NCBI RefSeq assembly: GCF_947492535.1
Contig: NZ_CANLNH010000015.1
Span: 1-64,000 of the forward strand
Length of the DNA stretch: 64,000 bases
DNA from: an uncultured Dokdonia sp.
GTDB lineage: Bacteria > Bacteroidota > Bacteroidia > Flavobacteriales > Flavobacteriaceae
Reading direction: 5' to 3'
The notes below the pieces were generated by a model. The model was not told where the DNA came from. It saw only the letters and a list, made by a program, of their open reading frames with translations, and searched no databases. The translations under genes were made by a program, and so were the position numbers. Positions 1 through 7,823 of this stretch are shown here, piece after piece; positions within the stretch are counted from its first letter, which is position 1, and the number at the start of each line of letters is the position of its first letter.

Positions 1-624
1 AATAAGACCTTCATATGAGATTGTATAAAATAAGTTTCCATAGAGAGGCTTAGAATCAGTCGTTTTTACTAAAATTACGGACTTGTGCAACGGTTACCAT
101 TGTTACCACACGTTTTTTATTAATCGTTTTAATTTTCTGTCATTAATTTTCATTTGTACAAACCCGCATTTTCCAGCTACTCCATAAACGGTTCCAGCAT
201 TTTCTTCTTTAAATTCAGACCAAATTTGCGCAACATTTTCAGAGTTCAATTTGTCAACCACAACACTCAATTCAGGTTTTTCATTCAGGTTCACAATTAT
301 CGCTCTCCGATTTTTATAATGTAAAACAAATAAAATTTTACATCCGCATTCAGTTCCATATTGATTTTCGTGTTCATTTATTATTGTCGGTGAATGAGCA
401 GTTTTTATTTTTAGGTCAGATTGTTTGTAAATTGAGTCAGTTTTTATTTTAGCTTTTATCAATTCAATCCGTTCAGATTTCGATTCCGCTTTTTCAAATT
501 CCATTTTCCATACTTTATTTTCCGCTTGCAAACTGCAATCAGAAGTTTTTGTTTCTTGAGCATAAGTGACTCTAAAAACCAAAATTGTTAATATGTACAG
601 AATTTTTCTCAAATGTGTGGTAAC
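1..624 (-). mobile_element. Integron-like cassette 1 (partial at window edge)
   Basis: Read on the minus strand, the cassette opens at 624-615 and closes at 111-102 with a perfect 10-bp inverted repeat (GTTACCACAC at 102-111, GTGTGGTAAC at 615-624). Between the repeats sits one gene with almost no untranslated DNA: its start is 3 bp from one repeat and its stop overlaps the other. The trailing hairpin expected by analogy with the two neighbouring cassettes would occupy 1-101 and run off the window; the visible part is divergent. The cassette interpretation is inferred from the shared architecture, not from a known element. Confidence 0.55.
103..612 (-). CDS. Secreted protein of unknown function
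   Basis: The product has 169 residues with a typical N-terminal signal peptide (hydrophobic residues 4-16, probable cleavage after a VTYAQ-like end). The mature part is hydrophilic, rich in Lys and Glu, and has Cys residues near 27, 88, 90 and 149 that could form disulfides outside the cytoplasm. I recognise no domain. The gene fills its cassette completely: its start is 3 bp from the right-hand inverted repeat and its stop codon overlaps the left-hand repeat, so it has no promoter of its own inside the cassette. By analogy with the neighbouring cassettes it may be accessory cargo, but nothing in its sequence says what it does. Confidence 0.6.
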   Translation of the reverse strand: MRKILYILTILVFRVTYAQETKTSDCSLQAENKVWKMEFEKAESKSERIELIKAKIKTDSIYKQSDLKIKTAHSPTIINEHENQYGTECGCKILFVLHYKNRRAIIVNLNEKPELSVVVDKLNSENVAQIWSEFKEENAGTVYGVAGKCGFVQMKINDRKLKRLIKNVW

Positions 625-807
625 GGCTTCGGCTATGATTAGTACGGGGATAAATAAGCGATTAGTTTCCGATTAAGGATTTAGCCAAAACTTTTTATTT
701 TGTTTTAATTTTTTATTTTAAAAGCCAAATTAAAAGATTTGGCGGACTTTATAAAAATACATTGAACTTTGGATTAAACACTTAAACCCGTATTAATTAT
801 AGCCATT
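625..807. repeat. Cassette-junction hairpin A (attC-like, 183 bp)
   Basis: This non-coding spacer lies between the AAC end of cassette 1 and the GTT start of cassette 2. Outer arms at 631-648 and 787-804 pair over 18 positions, 16 Watson-Crick and two G-T (G642 with T793, G637 with T798). A small internal hairpin, GCCAAAT 724-730 with ATTTGGC 737-743, sits about 100 bp into the unit. The layout, length and several short blocks (GATAA-AGC, GTTTC-G, TTTGGCG-ACTTT) match junction B at 2507-2687. It resembles an integron attC site but is larger than typical ones. Confidence 0.75.
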
Positions 808-828
808 GTTGGCAAATCGTTATTTTTA

Positions 829-1470
829 TTAAATGCAATGAGTTTTGTCTATTACTTTTGATTCAATTTGTTCATCAATATTCTTTGAATAAATTTCGAT
901 TTCCTCTATATAACTTAAAATGTCTGAATTTGATATATCTGATGCACTATCATTGTGATGTAAAATATTATTTCTTTTTGTTACAATAAGATTAATTTTT
1001 TCTCTGGATTGGATAAATTTTTCGTTTTTATCTAATTCAAATCCGAACATCTTGAATAAGTCATTTGTTCTGAATGGATTTCCTGATATAAAAGAGTCTA
1101 AATCTTTCTTTTTTAGTTTTATTTCAAGATTTTCAAATCGTGTTTTCTTTTTATCAAGTAATGTTTGAACTTTAGAATCAGACTTGTCTTTATTTTCTAT
1201 GCTCCATCTAATTAAGTTATATGGATAGTTTTCGTTTTTTATTCTATCATTATAATCTATAATAAGTATTTCAAGTACATCCTTAAGGTAACTCTCTAAA
1301 TATCCACAAAGAGTTATTAAAAACGATTTAGTTAGAAAGTTTGCGTTATCATAAACAAAACCTGTTGGATTATCAGAAATTATGATATTATTGCAATCAG
1401 TAATCGTATTTCTCAAGTCTAATAGTTTTTCTTGATACTTGTGAAAAGCTTTAGTTACCATCAATTTCAT
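829..1470 (-). CDS. HEPN-domain protein (probable RNase effector)
   Basis: The product has 213 residues, all-helical in character. Residues 166-171 read RNNILH, the R-N-x-x-x-H signature of HEPN ribonuclease domains, preceded by a hydrophobic helix (about 48-70) typical of the RiboL-PSP or MAE_28990-type HEPN families. HEPN proteins of this kind usually act as RNA-cleaving toxins or abortive-infection effectors in the cytoplasm. The gene starts inside the end of the upstream DUF262 gene (20-bp overlap), which implies translational coupling and a working partnership. The RNase role is inferred from the motif; the exact HEPN subfamily is uncertain. Confidence 0.65.
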   Translation of the reverse strand: MKLMVTKAFHKYQEKLLDLRNTITDCNNIIISDNPTGFVYDNANFLTKSFLITLCGYLESYLKDVLEILIIDYNDRIKNENYPYNLIRWSIENKDKSDSKVQTLLDKKKTRFENLEIKLKKKDLDSFISGNPFRTNDLFKMFGFELDKNEKFIQSREKINLIVTKRNNILHHNDSASDISNSDILSYIEEIEIYSKNIDEQIESKVIDKTHCI

Positions 1471-2467
1471 TTAATTTTTCTTCCCACATTTCTCTTCTTC
1501 TCAAAATATATACTTTTTGTTGTAATGCACCAGCAAGTGATTTTTTAAATAAATCAATACCACATAATTCTTTGAACTTTTGAATTATTTCATTTCTATT
1601 ATTATCTATAAAATCATCACTTCTATTACTAAAACTCCACATTAGTAAGTCATAATATGCAAGACCTTGTCTAGGTTTAATTTGGGTGGTATCAACAAAT
1701 GGATAGTCAAATGTTCTTAAACATTTGTCTAATGTAGAATTAAATTTTTCCTTTAGTAAACTCGCTTCTTCTGATGTAATATCTTGTTTGGCAGACATAA
1801 ATGAATTAAGGGTTTCTGTGAGTTTACTATCGTAATCACCCAGATCATTGTTTAAGGCAAAAAATCTTAAAACAAGCTCTTCATTGCTTCTATCGTTTTT
1901 AGCTCCACTTTTTCTAAAACTTTTTATAAACTCATTATCTCCTAATTCATTCAATAAGTTATCAAATAAGCCAGGATAAATAGCGTGTCTTATTTCTTGG
2001 TCGGAAAGTTTAACAGCCCCCTGATTTAATCTAGCAAAAATTTCTCTAACAAGTTCTTTAGGATTTTCCTTTCGTAGAATTACACATCTTATAGTAGTAC
2101 TCTCAAGTTCACTTTTCAACTCTCCTAATTCTGAAAATTTCTTTCCATTCAATTCAGGGTAAATTGTTAAACCTTCGAGTTCAAATTTATCATTAAAAAA
2201 GTTTTTTATAGTTGTAATCCTTTGCACACCATCAATTACAGAATGATTGCTTTGTGCATTTTCTGCAAAATAACAAGCTGGAAGTGGTATTCTCATCAAA
2301 CAAGACTCTATGAATCTACTAGCTCTTACATTACCATCTTTATCCCACTTATATTTTCTTTGAAAATCTGGATTTAAGATTAATTTAGGTGGATTTGCTG
2401 TAGCTCTAGCAACCAGAGTTTCGAAAGGATAATCAATAGGGTATAAATTCAGTATTTGTCTTTCCAT
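1451..2467 (-). CDS. DUF262-domain protein (GmrSD/ParB-like)
   Basis: The product has 338 residues. The N-terminal half carries the DUF262 signature: PDFQRKYKW at 33-41, an SxLxxxPLP stretch around 55-63, and DGVQR at 79-83, where the family consensus is DGQQR. DUF262 is the nucleotide-dependent GmrS-like domain of type IV modification-dependent restriction systems and of several other defence proteins. The usual C-terminal DUF1524 HNH nuclease is not visible; instead the next, overlapping gene supplies a HEPN domain. I infer that this protein is the sensor or regulator and the HEPN protein the effector. The Gln-to-Val change in DGQQR is worth noting. Confidence 0.8.
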   Translation of the reverse strand: MERQILNLYPIDYPFETLVARATANPPKLILNPDFQRKYKWDKDGNVRASRFIESCLMRIPLPACYFAENAQSNHSVIDGVQRITTIKNFFNDKFELEGLTIYPELNGKKFSELGELKSELESTTIRCVILRKENPKELVREIFARLNQGAVKLSDQEIRHAIYPGLFDNLLNELGDNEFIKSFRKSGAKNDRSNEELVLRFFALNNDLGDYDSKLTETLNSFMSAKQDITSEEASLLKEKFNSTLDKCLRTFDYPFVDTTQIKPRQGLAYYDLLMWSFSNRSDDFIDNNRNEIIQKFKELCGIDLFKKSLAGALQQKVYILRRREMWEEKLNEIDGN

Positions 2468-2506
2468 TTATTTATTTTAGAGTTTGAGTGAGTAATGTTT
2501 GCCAAC

Positions 2507-2687
2507 GTTCAGTATAAGAAACGTAGGGCGGTTGATAAGCACTATCGTTTCGGTTTATTACTTAGCTAAATATAAATATTTTGCTTTTATCTTTTCTTCT
2601 ATAAATGCCAAATTTTATATTTGGCGACTTTGTAAAAAAACACAGACCTTTCGATAAGCATAAATCGCCCTATGTTTTTTATACCCT
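2507..2687. repeat. Cassette-junction hairpin B (attC-like, 181 bp)
   Basis: This spacer runs from the AAC end of cassette 2 to the GTT start of cassette 3. Outer arms at 2512-2530 and 2666-2684 pair over 19 positions, 17 Watson-Crick and two G-T (G2523 with T2673, G2518 with T2678). An internal hairpin, GCCAAAT 2607-2613 with ATTTGGC 2619-2625, is followed by a GACTTTGTAAAA block. Internal spacing is the same as in junction A to within a base or two, although the outer arms differ in sequence. Fourteen bases of its left end (ACGTTCAGTATAAG, 2505-2518) recur exactly at 4855-4868. Confidence 0.78.
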
Positions 2688-2688
2688 G

Positions 2689-4380
2689 TTAGGCACTGTA
2701 TTTTTTATGTAATTCAGCGCTTAATAAATTATCAAATGAAGAAGATTTCAGAGTGTTATTTAAATCAACTTTTAGTGTGTCATTTTCATTTAGAACAGTA
2801 ATAATTGCATCAAAGCCTGTTTGTACGTGTTCATTTATATGATTTAGGTCAGATTCAAGTTGTGATAATTGATTTTTTAATAAGTCAACATCATTCCATT
2901 TATCTGATTTACGAAAAATGAAACTTGTCATCCTTGCTATGTGAAATTGTCCGTTTTTTGCAATATATCTTTTTAAATCATCGGTGCTTTCTTTTAGACC
3001 AGAATTGCTTATATATTTGATGACTCTTTGTTTTATTAAGTGATTTACAATAAATGTCTCTACGTGAATGTTTTTAAAAATACTATCGTAATAATCACTC
3101 CAAATTTTGTACTTGCGACTTCTTGCATCAGAAGGTCTTTTTAATGCAATAGCTAAATAAGCTGTAGCAGCTAATTCATTTGGGATAATTTTAGAAGAAT
3201 CTTTGTCTTGAAATTGTCTAGGTTTTCTTTCGTAAAAATAAGAATGAATAGAAAAAGCACGTTCTAAATCCCTTTGGATTTTGTCATTTGCTCTAAGGTT
3301 TCTATTTGTTATTTTGTTTTGATTGTTTGTAGTCAAAACAACTTTATCAACTAATTCTAAGTCTGAAGTTTCAAAGACTTTTAGAATTACTGTAGTGTCT
3401 TCTTGTAATATTCCTTCTTTTTGAGCTATAGCAAGAGATGAAGATGTTTGACATCCATTTACGATTTGCAAGTTTTCAATTTTTAAATGAGGATTGTCAG
3501 GGTCTGTAACAGGGTCAACCTTATCGCAAACAATAGTAACTCCATTATTTAAAAACCAAAAAAGATAACTTGTATCTTCATCAGAGCAAGTTTCTTTAAT
3601 ATCTTTATTTACAGTACCTAAGTTTCCTAAATATTTCCGAACATTTAAATCAAAAACAAATCCTTTCTCATCTTCGTTTACAATACGTGCGATTTCTTTA
3701 GCGGTTGTTGTACAAATAATACCTTTTAACCCGTGCGAATGATATTTAATTAAAGAAGGAGAGTTGGTGTCGTACTTAATTTGTATGTCAGCGTGAATCT
3801 TTTTATTCTTTTTCTCTTGAGCATTTAATCTATCTACAATTTCAATAGCTCCAATCATTTCGAAGCTAAATTTTGAAAAAGTGTCATTATCGAATTGTTC
3901 TCTTATAGACTTTATTTCTTGTAAACATTCATCAGAAATATTTGTTGATAAAGCATTTGTAATATAGGCTATTTTAAGTTCAATATTTGAAGGTCCTATA
4001 AGTGAAATAAGGTCTTTACACTCTTTTATTTTATCACGGAACTTAATATTGGTTAATGTGTCAATATCAGCTCTTTTTTTATTAAAGACCCAGTTTAAAC
4101 CATTTCTGATTTGTATTAAAGAATTAGATGAAAATGAGCTTTCATTTTTAGCTTGTGTTATATAAATTATTCCTTCACCATCTTTTTGTTCAACTGTTAT
4201 ATTGTCAATTTGTTTATCCTGACCACCATCAACATCATCATTATCATCATAAGAATGAACACTATTGTCAATAAACAAGCTATGTCCGAATATTTGAAAT
4301 GCTTTATTTACATCATTAAGACCTAAGTTTAGATTTAATTTTTCAATTTGGTCTTCTACTATTTGTTCTCTAATATCCAT
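2689..4380 (-). CDS. AIPR-family abortive phage resistance protein
   Basis: The product has 563 residues. The C-terminal two thirds carry AIPR (abortive infection phage resistance) hallmarks: an NVRKYLG block near 246-252, FWFLNNGVTIVCD at 274-286 and IVNGCQTSSSL at 306-316. The N-terminal region looks like a restriction-endonuclease fold, with acidic residues around 51-59 (DGGQDKQID) and a QAK at 76-78 in the position of the (E/D/Q)xK catalytic element, as in Mrr-like domains. This suggests a single-protein cytoplasmic anti-phage effector. The nuclease assignment is inference from motif spacing; the AIPR assignment is strong. The stop codon lies inside the cassette-end inverted repeat. Confidence 0.85.
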   Translation of the reverse strand: MDIREQIVEDQIEKLNLNLGLNDVNKAFQIFGHSLFIDNSVHSYDDNDDVDGGQDKQIDNITVEQKDGEGIIYITQAKNESSFSSNSLIQIRNGLNWVFNKKRADIDTLTNIKFRDKIKECKDLISLIGPSNIELKIAYITNALSTNISDECLQEIKSIREQFDNDTFSKFSFEMIGAIEIVDRLNAQEKKNKKIHADIQIKYDTNSPSLIKYHSHGLKGIICTTTAKEIARIVNEDEKGFVFDLNVRKYLGNLGTVNKDIKETCSDEDTSYLFWFLNNGVTIVCDKVDPVTDPDNPHLKIENLQIVNGCQTSSSLAIAQKEGILQEDTTVILKVFETSDLELVDKVVLTTNNQNKITNRNLRANDKIQRDLERAFSIHSYFYERKPRQFQDKDSSKIIPNELAATAYLAIALKRPSDARSRKYKIWSDYYDSIFKNIHVETFIVNHLIKQRVIKYISNSGLKESTDDLKRYIAKNGQFHIARMTSFIFRKSDKWNDVDLLKNQLSQLESDLNHINEHVQTGFDAIITVLNENDTLKVDLNNTLKSSSFDNLLSAELHKKYSA

Positions 4381-4464
4381 TTATTCTATGATGTTTTTTT
4401 ATATGGTGCCTAACTACTGTATATCATTACCTATATAGTAATTTCATATAAAGTTATTTCTTTT

Positions 4465-4472
4465 CAAATGTA
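4465..4472 (-). promoter_or_regulatory. Possible -7 element for the cassette array
   Basis: On the minus strand this reads TACATTTG, fitting the Bacteroidota TAnnTTTG -7 consensus. It would place a transcript start about 75-80 bp upstream of the AIPR gene and outside the cassettes, where an array promoter should be. No clear -33 TTTG was found at the right distance, so this is tentative. Confidence 0.3.
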
Positions 4473-4731
4473 ATTTAAATTTTAAGAAGTAGCGATGTAA
4501 TTCGCTGTTATATAGCTATTTTGTTTGTGTTGAAATTAGTATTCCTGCCGTTTATAAACGACTACAAATACTTATAAGCGTTTGTATTTAGAATGAAATC
4601 TACCCATTACTAAACACACCACCTTACGGAAACCCGTAAATAGGTATAAAACATCTTTAGCGTGTTTTTGTAAGATCGTAATAGAAAGAAAGTTTCTGAT
4701 TTAAGAGATACAGACTTAAGGTCCTATCTAC

Positions 4732-4755
4732 GGCAGGCAGGCAGGCAGGCAGGCA
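4732..4755. repeat. GGCA tetranucleotide repeat (6 units)
   Basis: Six perfect GGCA units, preceded by TAC and followed by GC. The tract is non-coding, about 400 bp upstream of typA and 300 bp from the edge of the cassette array. Such tetranucleotide tracts are prone to slippage. It may have grown from the GGCAGG end of a short hairpin element of the kind seen at 40074-40093. Confidence 0.85.
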
Positions 4756-4881
4756 GCTTCGCTGAAAGACATAAGACACTTCCTAAAGAAATGAGTCATA
4801 CGTTCTACAGTCTTATGTCTATATTGACTTTCGCACTTCGATAAGTTCAGTGTGACGTTCAGTATAAGTTACTAGTTACCT

Positions 4882-4893
4882 TTTCGCGAAAGC
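4882..4893. repeat. Truncated copy of the GCTTTCGCGAAAGC palindrome
   Basis: TTTCGCGAAAGC remains; the leading GC is replaced. The copy is intergenic, upstream of typA. Confidence 0.7.
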
Positions 4894-5057
4894 ATAAAAA
4901 ATCAATCCTTTCACTAGAAAAATTAACCTCCTTTTACCACCATAAACACCCTTTAAACCCACGCTTTCGCCACACCTCAGAAACCCTCTCTAATGCTACG
5001 AAAACGTTATCATTTCAATATTCCAATACATACATTCATTTATCCATTAAAAAAGAG

Positions 5058-5065
5058 TACTTTTG
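5058..5065 (+). promoter_or_regulatory. Candidate typA promoter (-7 element)
   Basis: TACTTTTG fits TAnnTTTG. It predicts a leader of roughly 80 bases containing the 10-bp palindrome GAGCATGCTC (5079-5088) and a GC-rich hairpin, CCCGC-CTTC-GCGGG (5131-5144), that ends only 8 bp before the ATG. No convincing -33 TTTG was found. Confidence 0.45.
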
Positions 5066-5152
5066 CACGCGCTAAGCGAGCATGCTCTTAATTATATAGT
5101 ATGAACGCTTGTCTATTAATAAACAAGGTACCCGCCTTCGCGGGCATATATT

Positions 5153-6949
5153 ATGGATATTAGAAACATTGCCATTATTGCACACGTAGACCACGGTAAG
5201 ACTACGCTGGTAGACAAGATTATGTATCACTGTGAACTTTTTCGTGAAAACGAATCGAAAGGAGAACTCATCCTTGATAATAATGATCTGGAACGTGAGC
5301 GTGGAATTACCATTACATCAAAGAATGTATCTGTGATGTATAAGGGTACAAAAATTAATATCATTGACACCCCTGGTCACGCCGATTTTGGAGGAGAAGT
5401 AGAGCGTGTATTAAACATGGCCGATGGTGTGTGTCTTTTGGTAGATGCTTTTGAAGGACCTATGCCACAAACGCGTTTTGTACTTCAAAAAGCAATTGAT
5501 CTTGGTTTGAAGCCTTGTGTGGTTGTCAATAAAGTAGATAAAGAAAACTGTACGCCAGAAGAAGTACATGAGAAGGTATTTGACTTGATGTTTGAACTAG
5601 GTGCAGAAGAATGGCAGTTAGACTTCCCTACTGTATATGGTAGTGCAAAGAATAACTGGATGAGTGATGACTGGGAAAACCCAACAGATTCTATCGAGCC
5701 TTTATTAGAGATGGTGATGGAGCATATCCCAGTACCAGAGGTAAAAGAAGGAAATACACAGATGTTAATTACATCTTTAGATTTTTCTTCATTTACAGGA
5801 CGTATTGCGATAGGACGTTTAAATCGTGGTGAACTGAAAGAGGGAATGCAAGTCTCTTTAGTAAAACGCGATGGTACGATTAAGAAAACACGTATTAAAG
5901 AATTACATACGTTTGACGGTTTAGGACGTAAGAAGGTAGAAAGTGTACAAGCGGGTGATATCTGTGCGATTGTAGGATTAGAAGGATTTGAAATTGGTGA
6001 TACCGTTGCCGATCTAGAAAATCCAGAAGGACTTGCAACCATTGCGATTGATGAGCCTACCATGAGTATGTTATTCTCCATTAACGATTCACCTTTCTTT
6101 GGAAAAGATGGAAAATTTGTAACATCTCGCCATATCAAAGACCGTTTAACAAAAGAGCTTGAAAAGAATTTAGCACTACGTGTAGAAGAGACTGATAGTG
6201 CCGATAAATTTATGGTATACGGTCGTGGGGTCATGCACTTATCTGTATTGATCGAAACGATGCGTCGTGAAGGGTATGAATTACAGATTGGACAACCACA
6301 AGTAATTATTAAAGAAATAGATGGTGTAAAATGTGAGCCGGTAGAAGAGCTTACGATCGATCTTCCAGAGCACGTATCTGGAAAGGCAGTAGAGTTTGTA
6401 TCGCTTCGTAAAGGAGAGATGCTTTCTATGGAAGCCAAAGGAGATCGTATGATTATCGAATTTATCGTTCCTTCTCGTGGTATCATCGGCTTACGTAATC
6501 AGTTATTGACAGCAACGGCTGGAGAAGCGATTATGGCACACCGTTTTAAAGAATATCAACCACTTAAAGGAAATATTCCAGGACGTATTAACGGGTCGTT
6601 AGTATCTATGGAAAACGGAAACGCGATTCCTTATTCTATTGATAAGCTTCAAGACAGAGGAAAATTCTTTGTAGATCCAGGAGAAGATATTTACGAAGGT
6701 CAGGTGATTGGAGAAAATAGCCGTCAGGATGATATGACAGTAAATATCACCAAAACAAAAAAGCTTTCTAACGTACGTTCTTCAGGAGCCGATGATAAAG
6801 CAAAGATTGTTCCTGCGATCAAGTTTTCTTTAGAAGAAGCCTTAGAATACATTCAGAAAGATGAATATGTAGAGGTGACACCAAATCACTTACGTTTACG
6901 TAAAGTATACTTAAAAGAAGTAGACCGTAAGCGTAACAAGATTGTATAA
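5153..6949 (+). CDS. typA: Translational GTPase TypA/BipA
   Basis: This 598-residue ribosome-binding GTPase has the usual family length. The G1 motif AHVDHGKT is at 10-17, G3 DTPGHADF follows near 72, and G4 NKVD is near 126. EF-G-like domains II, III and V and the TypA-specific C-terminal domain ([20 protein letters not shown] region) follow. It acts on the ribosome during stress and cold adaptation and in 50S assembly. The ATG start is 8 bp after a strong small hairpin, an unusual place for one since it would sit in the ribosome-binding region. The gene stands alone, with a terminator just downstream. Confidence 0.97.
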   Translation: MDIRNIAIIAHVDHGKTTLVDKIMYHCELFRENESKGELILDNNDLERERGITITSKNVSVMYKGTKINIIDTPGHADFGGEVERVLNMADGVCLLVDAFEGPMPQTRFVLQKAIDLGLKPCVVVNKVDKENCTPEEVHEKVFDLMFELGAEEWQLDFPTVYGSAKNNWMSDDWENPTDSIEPLLEMVMEHIPVPEVKEGNTQMLITSLDFSSFTGRIAIGRLNRGELKEGMQVSLVKRDGTIKKTRIKELHTFDGLGRKKVESVQAGDICAIVGLEGFEIGDTVADLENPEGLATIAIDEPTMSMLFSINDSPFFGKDGKFVTSRHIKDRLTKELEKNLALRVEETDSADKFMVYGRGVMHLSVLIETMRREGYELQIGQPQVIIKEIDGVKCEPVEELTIDLPEHVSGKAVEFVSLRKGEMLSMEAKGDRMIIEFIVPSRGIIGLRNQLLTATAGEAIMAHRFKEYQPLKGNIPGRINGSLVSMENGNAIPYSIDKLQDRGKFFVDPGEDIYEGQVIGENSRQDDMTVNITKTKKLSNVRSSGADDKAKIVPAIKFSLEEALEYIQKDEYVEVTPNHLRLRKVYLKEVDRKRNKIV

Positions 6950-6963
6950 GTAGCGTTGGCGTC

Positions 6964-7035
6964 ATTCTGAATTTATTTCAGAATCACATAAAAAAGCTTT
7001 TGTTATGAGAACCTGAATCAAGTTCAGGTTGACGT
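6964..7035. repeat. Short hairpin repeats of Bacteroidota intergenic type
   Basis: Two small inverted repeats sit side by side: ATTCTGAA/TTCAGAAT (6964-6984) and CCTGAA/TTCAGG (about 7012-7028). Similar modules occur in many flavobacterial intergenic regions. They lie between typA and its intrinsic terminator. Confidence 0.5.
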
Positions 7036-7050
7036 AGCAAGATGATATAG

Positions 7051-7084
7051 AAATCCTCGTTTGTTTTCAAACGGGGATTTTTCT
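7051..7084 (+). terminator. Intrinsic terminator of typA
   Basis: A 13-bp stem with one G-T pair (7051-7063 with 7068-7080) closes a TTTT loop and is followed by a T-rich run. It lies about 100 bp after the typA stop. Confidence 0.8.
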
Positions 7085-7086
7085 TT

Positions 7087-7457
7087 TATACGCTTTCGCG
7101 AAAGCGTATAAAAATATCATAACGGCTCCTCACCTCTCTGAGGGGAGGTGGATACATCGAGGATGCGAGATGTAGACGGAGGGGAGTTGTTTATAATTTA
7201 TATGTAAGAGTTCTCGACTTCGCTCGAACGGACAGAAGTAAAAGGAGGTGTCTTTGTTTAATCTATGAAAAAATAAAACCAAAAATAGAGTAGTACTCTA
7301 AAATAGAGCATTACTCTATTTTTAATGTGAGGCTTCCTTCATTACTGAAACGAGTTCAGCACAGGCACTAGTCTTCTCTCCCTTCCGTCTGTGTCTCATT
7401 CTTCAACACATCCACCTTCCCTCAGAGAGGGAAGGAGCTTTTATTTTGATTGCTGTA
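7087..7457. repeat. Tandem repeat unit 1 (371 bp)
   Basis: The unit begins with the 24-bp extended palindrome centred on GCTTTCGCGAAAGC (7092-7105). It then contains a CACCTC/GAGGTG hairpin, a TTCTCGACT-CGCTCGAA motif, a strong hairpin based on AATAGAGTA/TACTCTATT (about 7281-7323) and a CCTTCCCTC/GAGGGAAGG hairpin. It is nearly identical to 7458-7823. No coding frame is plausible; small frames across it are chance. Confidence 0.85.
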
Positions 7458-7823
7458 TACGCTTTCGCGAAAGCGTATAAAAATATCATAACGGCTCCTC
7501 ACCTCTCTGAGGGGAGGTGGCTACATCGAGGATACGAGATGTAGACGTAGGGGAGTTGTCTATAATTTATATGTAAGCGTTCTCGACTGCGCTCGAACGG
7601 ACAGAAGTAAAAAAGGTATCATTGTTTTATCTATGAAAAATCAAAACCAAAAATAGAGTAGTACTCTAAAATAGAGCATTACTCTATTTTTAATGTGAGG
7701 CTTCCTTCATTACTGAAACGAGTTCAGCACAGGCACTAGTCTTCTCTCCCTTCCGTCTGTGTCTCATTCTTCGACACATCCACCTTCCCTCGCTGAGGGA
7801 AGGAGCTATTATTTTGATTTCTG
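7458..7823. repeat. Tandem repeat unit 2 (366 bp)
   Basis: This is the second copy of the preceding unit, with scattered substitutions and a few small indels. It is followed at 7824-7847 by the first ~24 bp of a third copy, whose palindrome carries one change (GCTTTCACGAAAGC, 7829-7842). The arrangement implies duplication by recombination between palindrome copies. Confidence 0.85.

Larger units (their letters stand above)
625..2506 (-). mobile_element. Integron-like cassette 2 (DUF262 + HEPN)
   Basis: The cassette body is bounded by a perfect 9-bp inverted repeat, GTTGGCAAA at 808-816 and TTTGCCAAC at 2498-2506. It is followed on the minus strand by hairpin A (625-807). Two overlapping genes fill it: the first start is 31 bp inside the right repeat and the last stop is 13 bp from the left one. 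The terminal repeat differs in sequence from those of cassettes 1 and 3 but keeps the GTT...AAC rule. In integrons, likewise, the start of a cassette is complementary to its own inverse core site. Confidence 0.65.
2507..4414 (-). mobile_element. Integron-like cassette 3 (AIPR)
   Basis: The body is bounded by a perfect 9-bp inverted repeat, GTTAGGCAC at 2688-2696 and GTGCCTAAC at 4406-4414, followed on the minus strand by hairpin B. Its ends match the integron core-site consensus exactly (GTTRRRY and RYYYAAC). One long gene fills it: the start lies 26 bp inside the right repeat and the stop codon lies within the left repeat. It is the last recognisable cassette on the right; beyond it come non-coding DNA and then core genes (typA). 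Confidence 0.68.
4415..5152. other. Non-coding stretch between the cassette array and typA
   Basis: I see no gene in these 738 bp. They hold a possible minus-strand promoter for the array (4465-4472), six tandem GGCA units (4732-4755), a perfect 11-bp inverted repeat (AGACATAAGAC 4767-4777, GTCTTATGTCT 4810-4820), an exact 14-base copy of the left end of junction B (4855-4868), a truncated GCTTTCGCGAAAGC palindrome (4882-4893) and the typA promoter and leader. The array's integrase or attI site might be expected here but no recombinase gene is present. Confidence 0.7.

Noticed and set aside
4415-5152. Integrase or attI site expected beside the cassette array
   Set aside because: No recombinase frame in the gap; typA follows directly. 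The array's recombinase, if any, is elsewhere.
5485-6486. 333-residue open frame on the minus strand
   Set aside because: Antisense shadow of typA; Ser/Ile-rich with no family signature and no start context.
7087-7823. Tandem repeats considered as a CRISPR array
   Set aside because: Only two long (~370 bp) units, no short repeat-spacer alternation and no cas genes.
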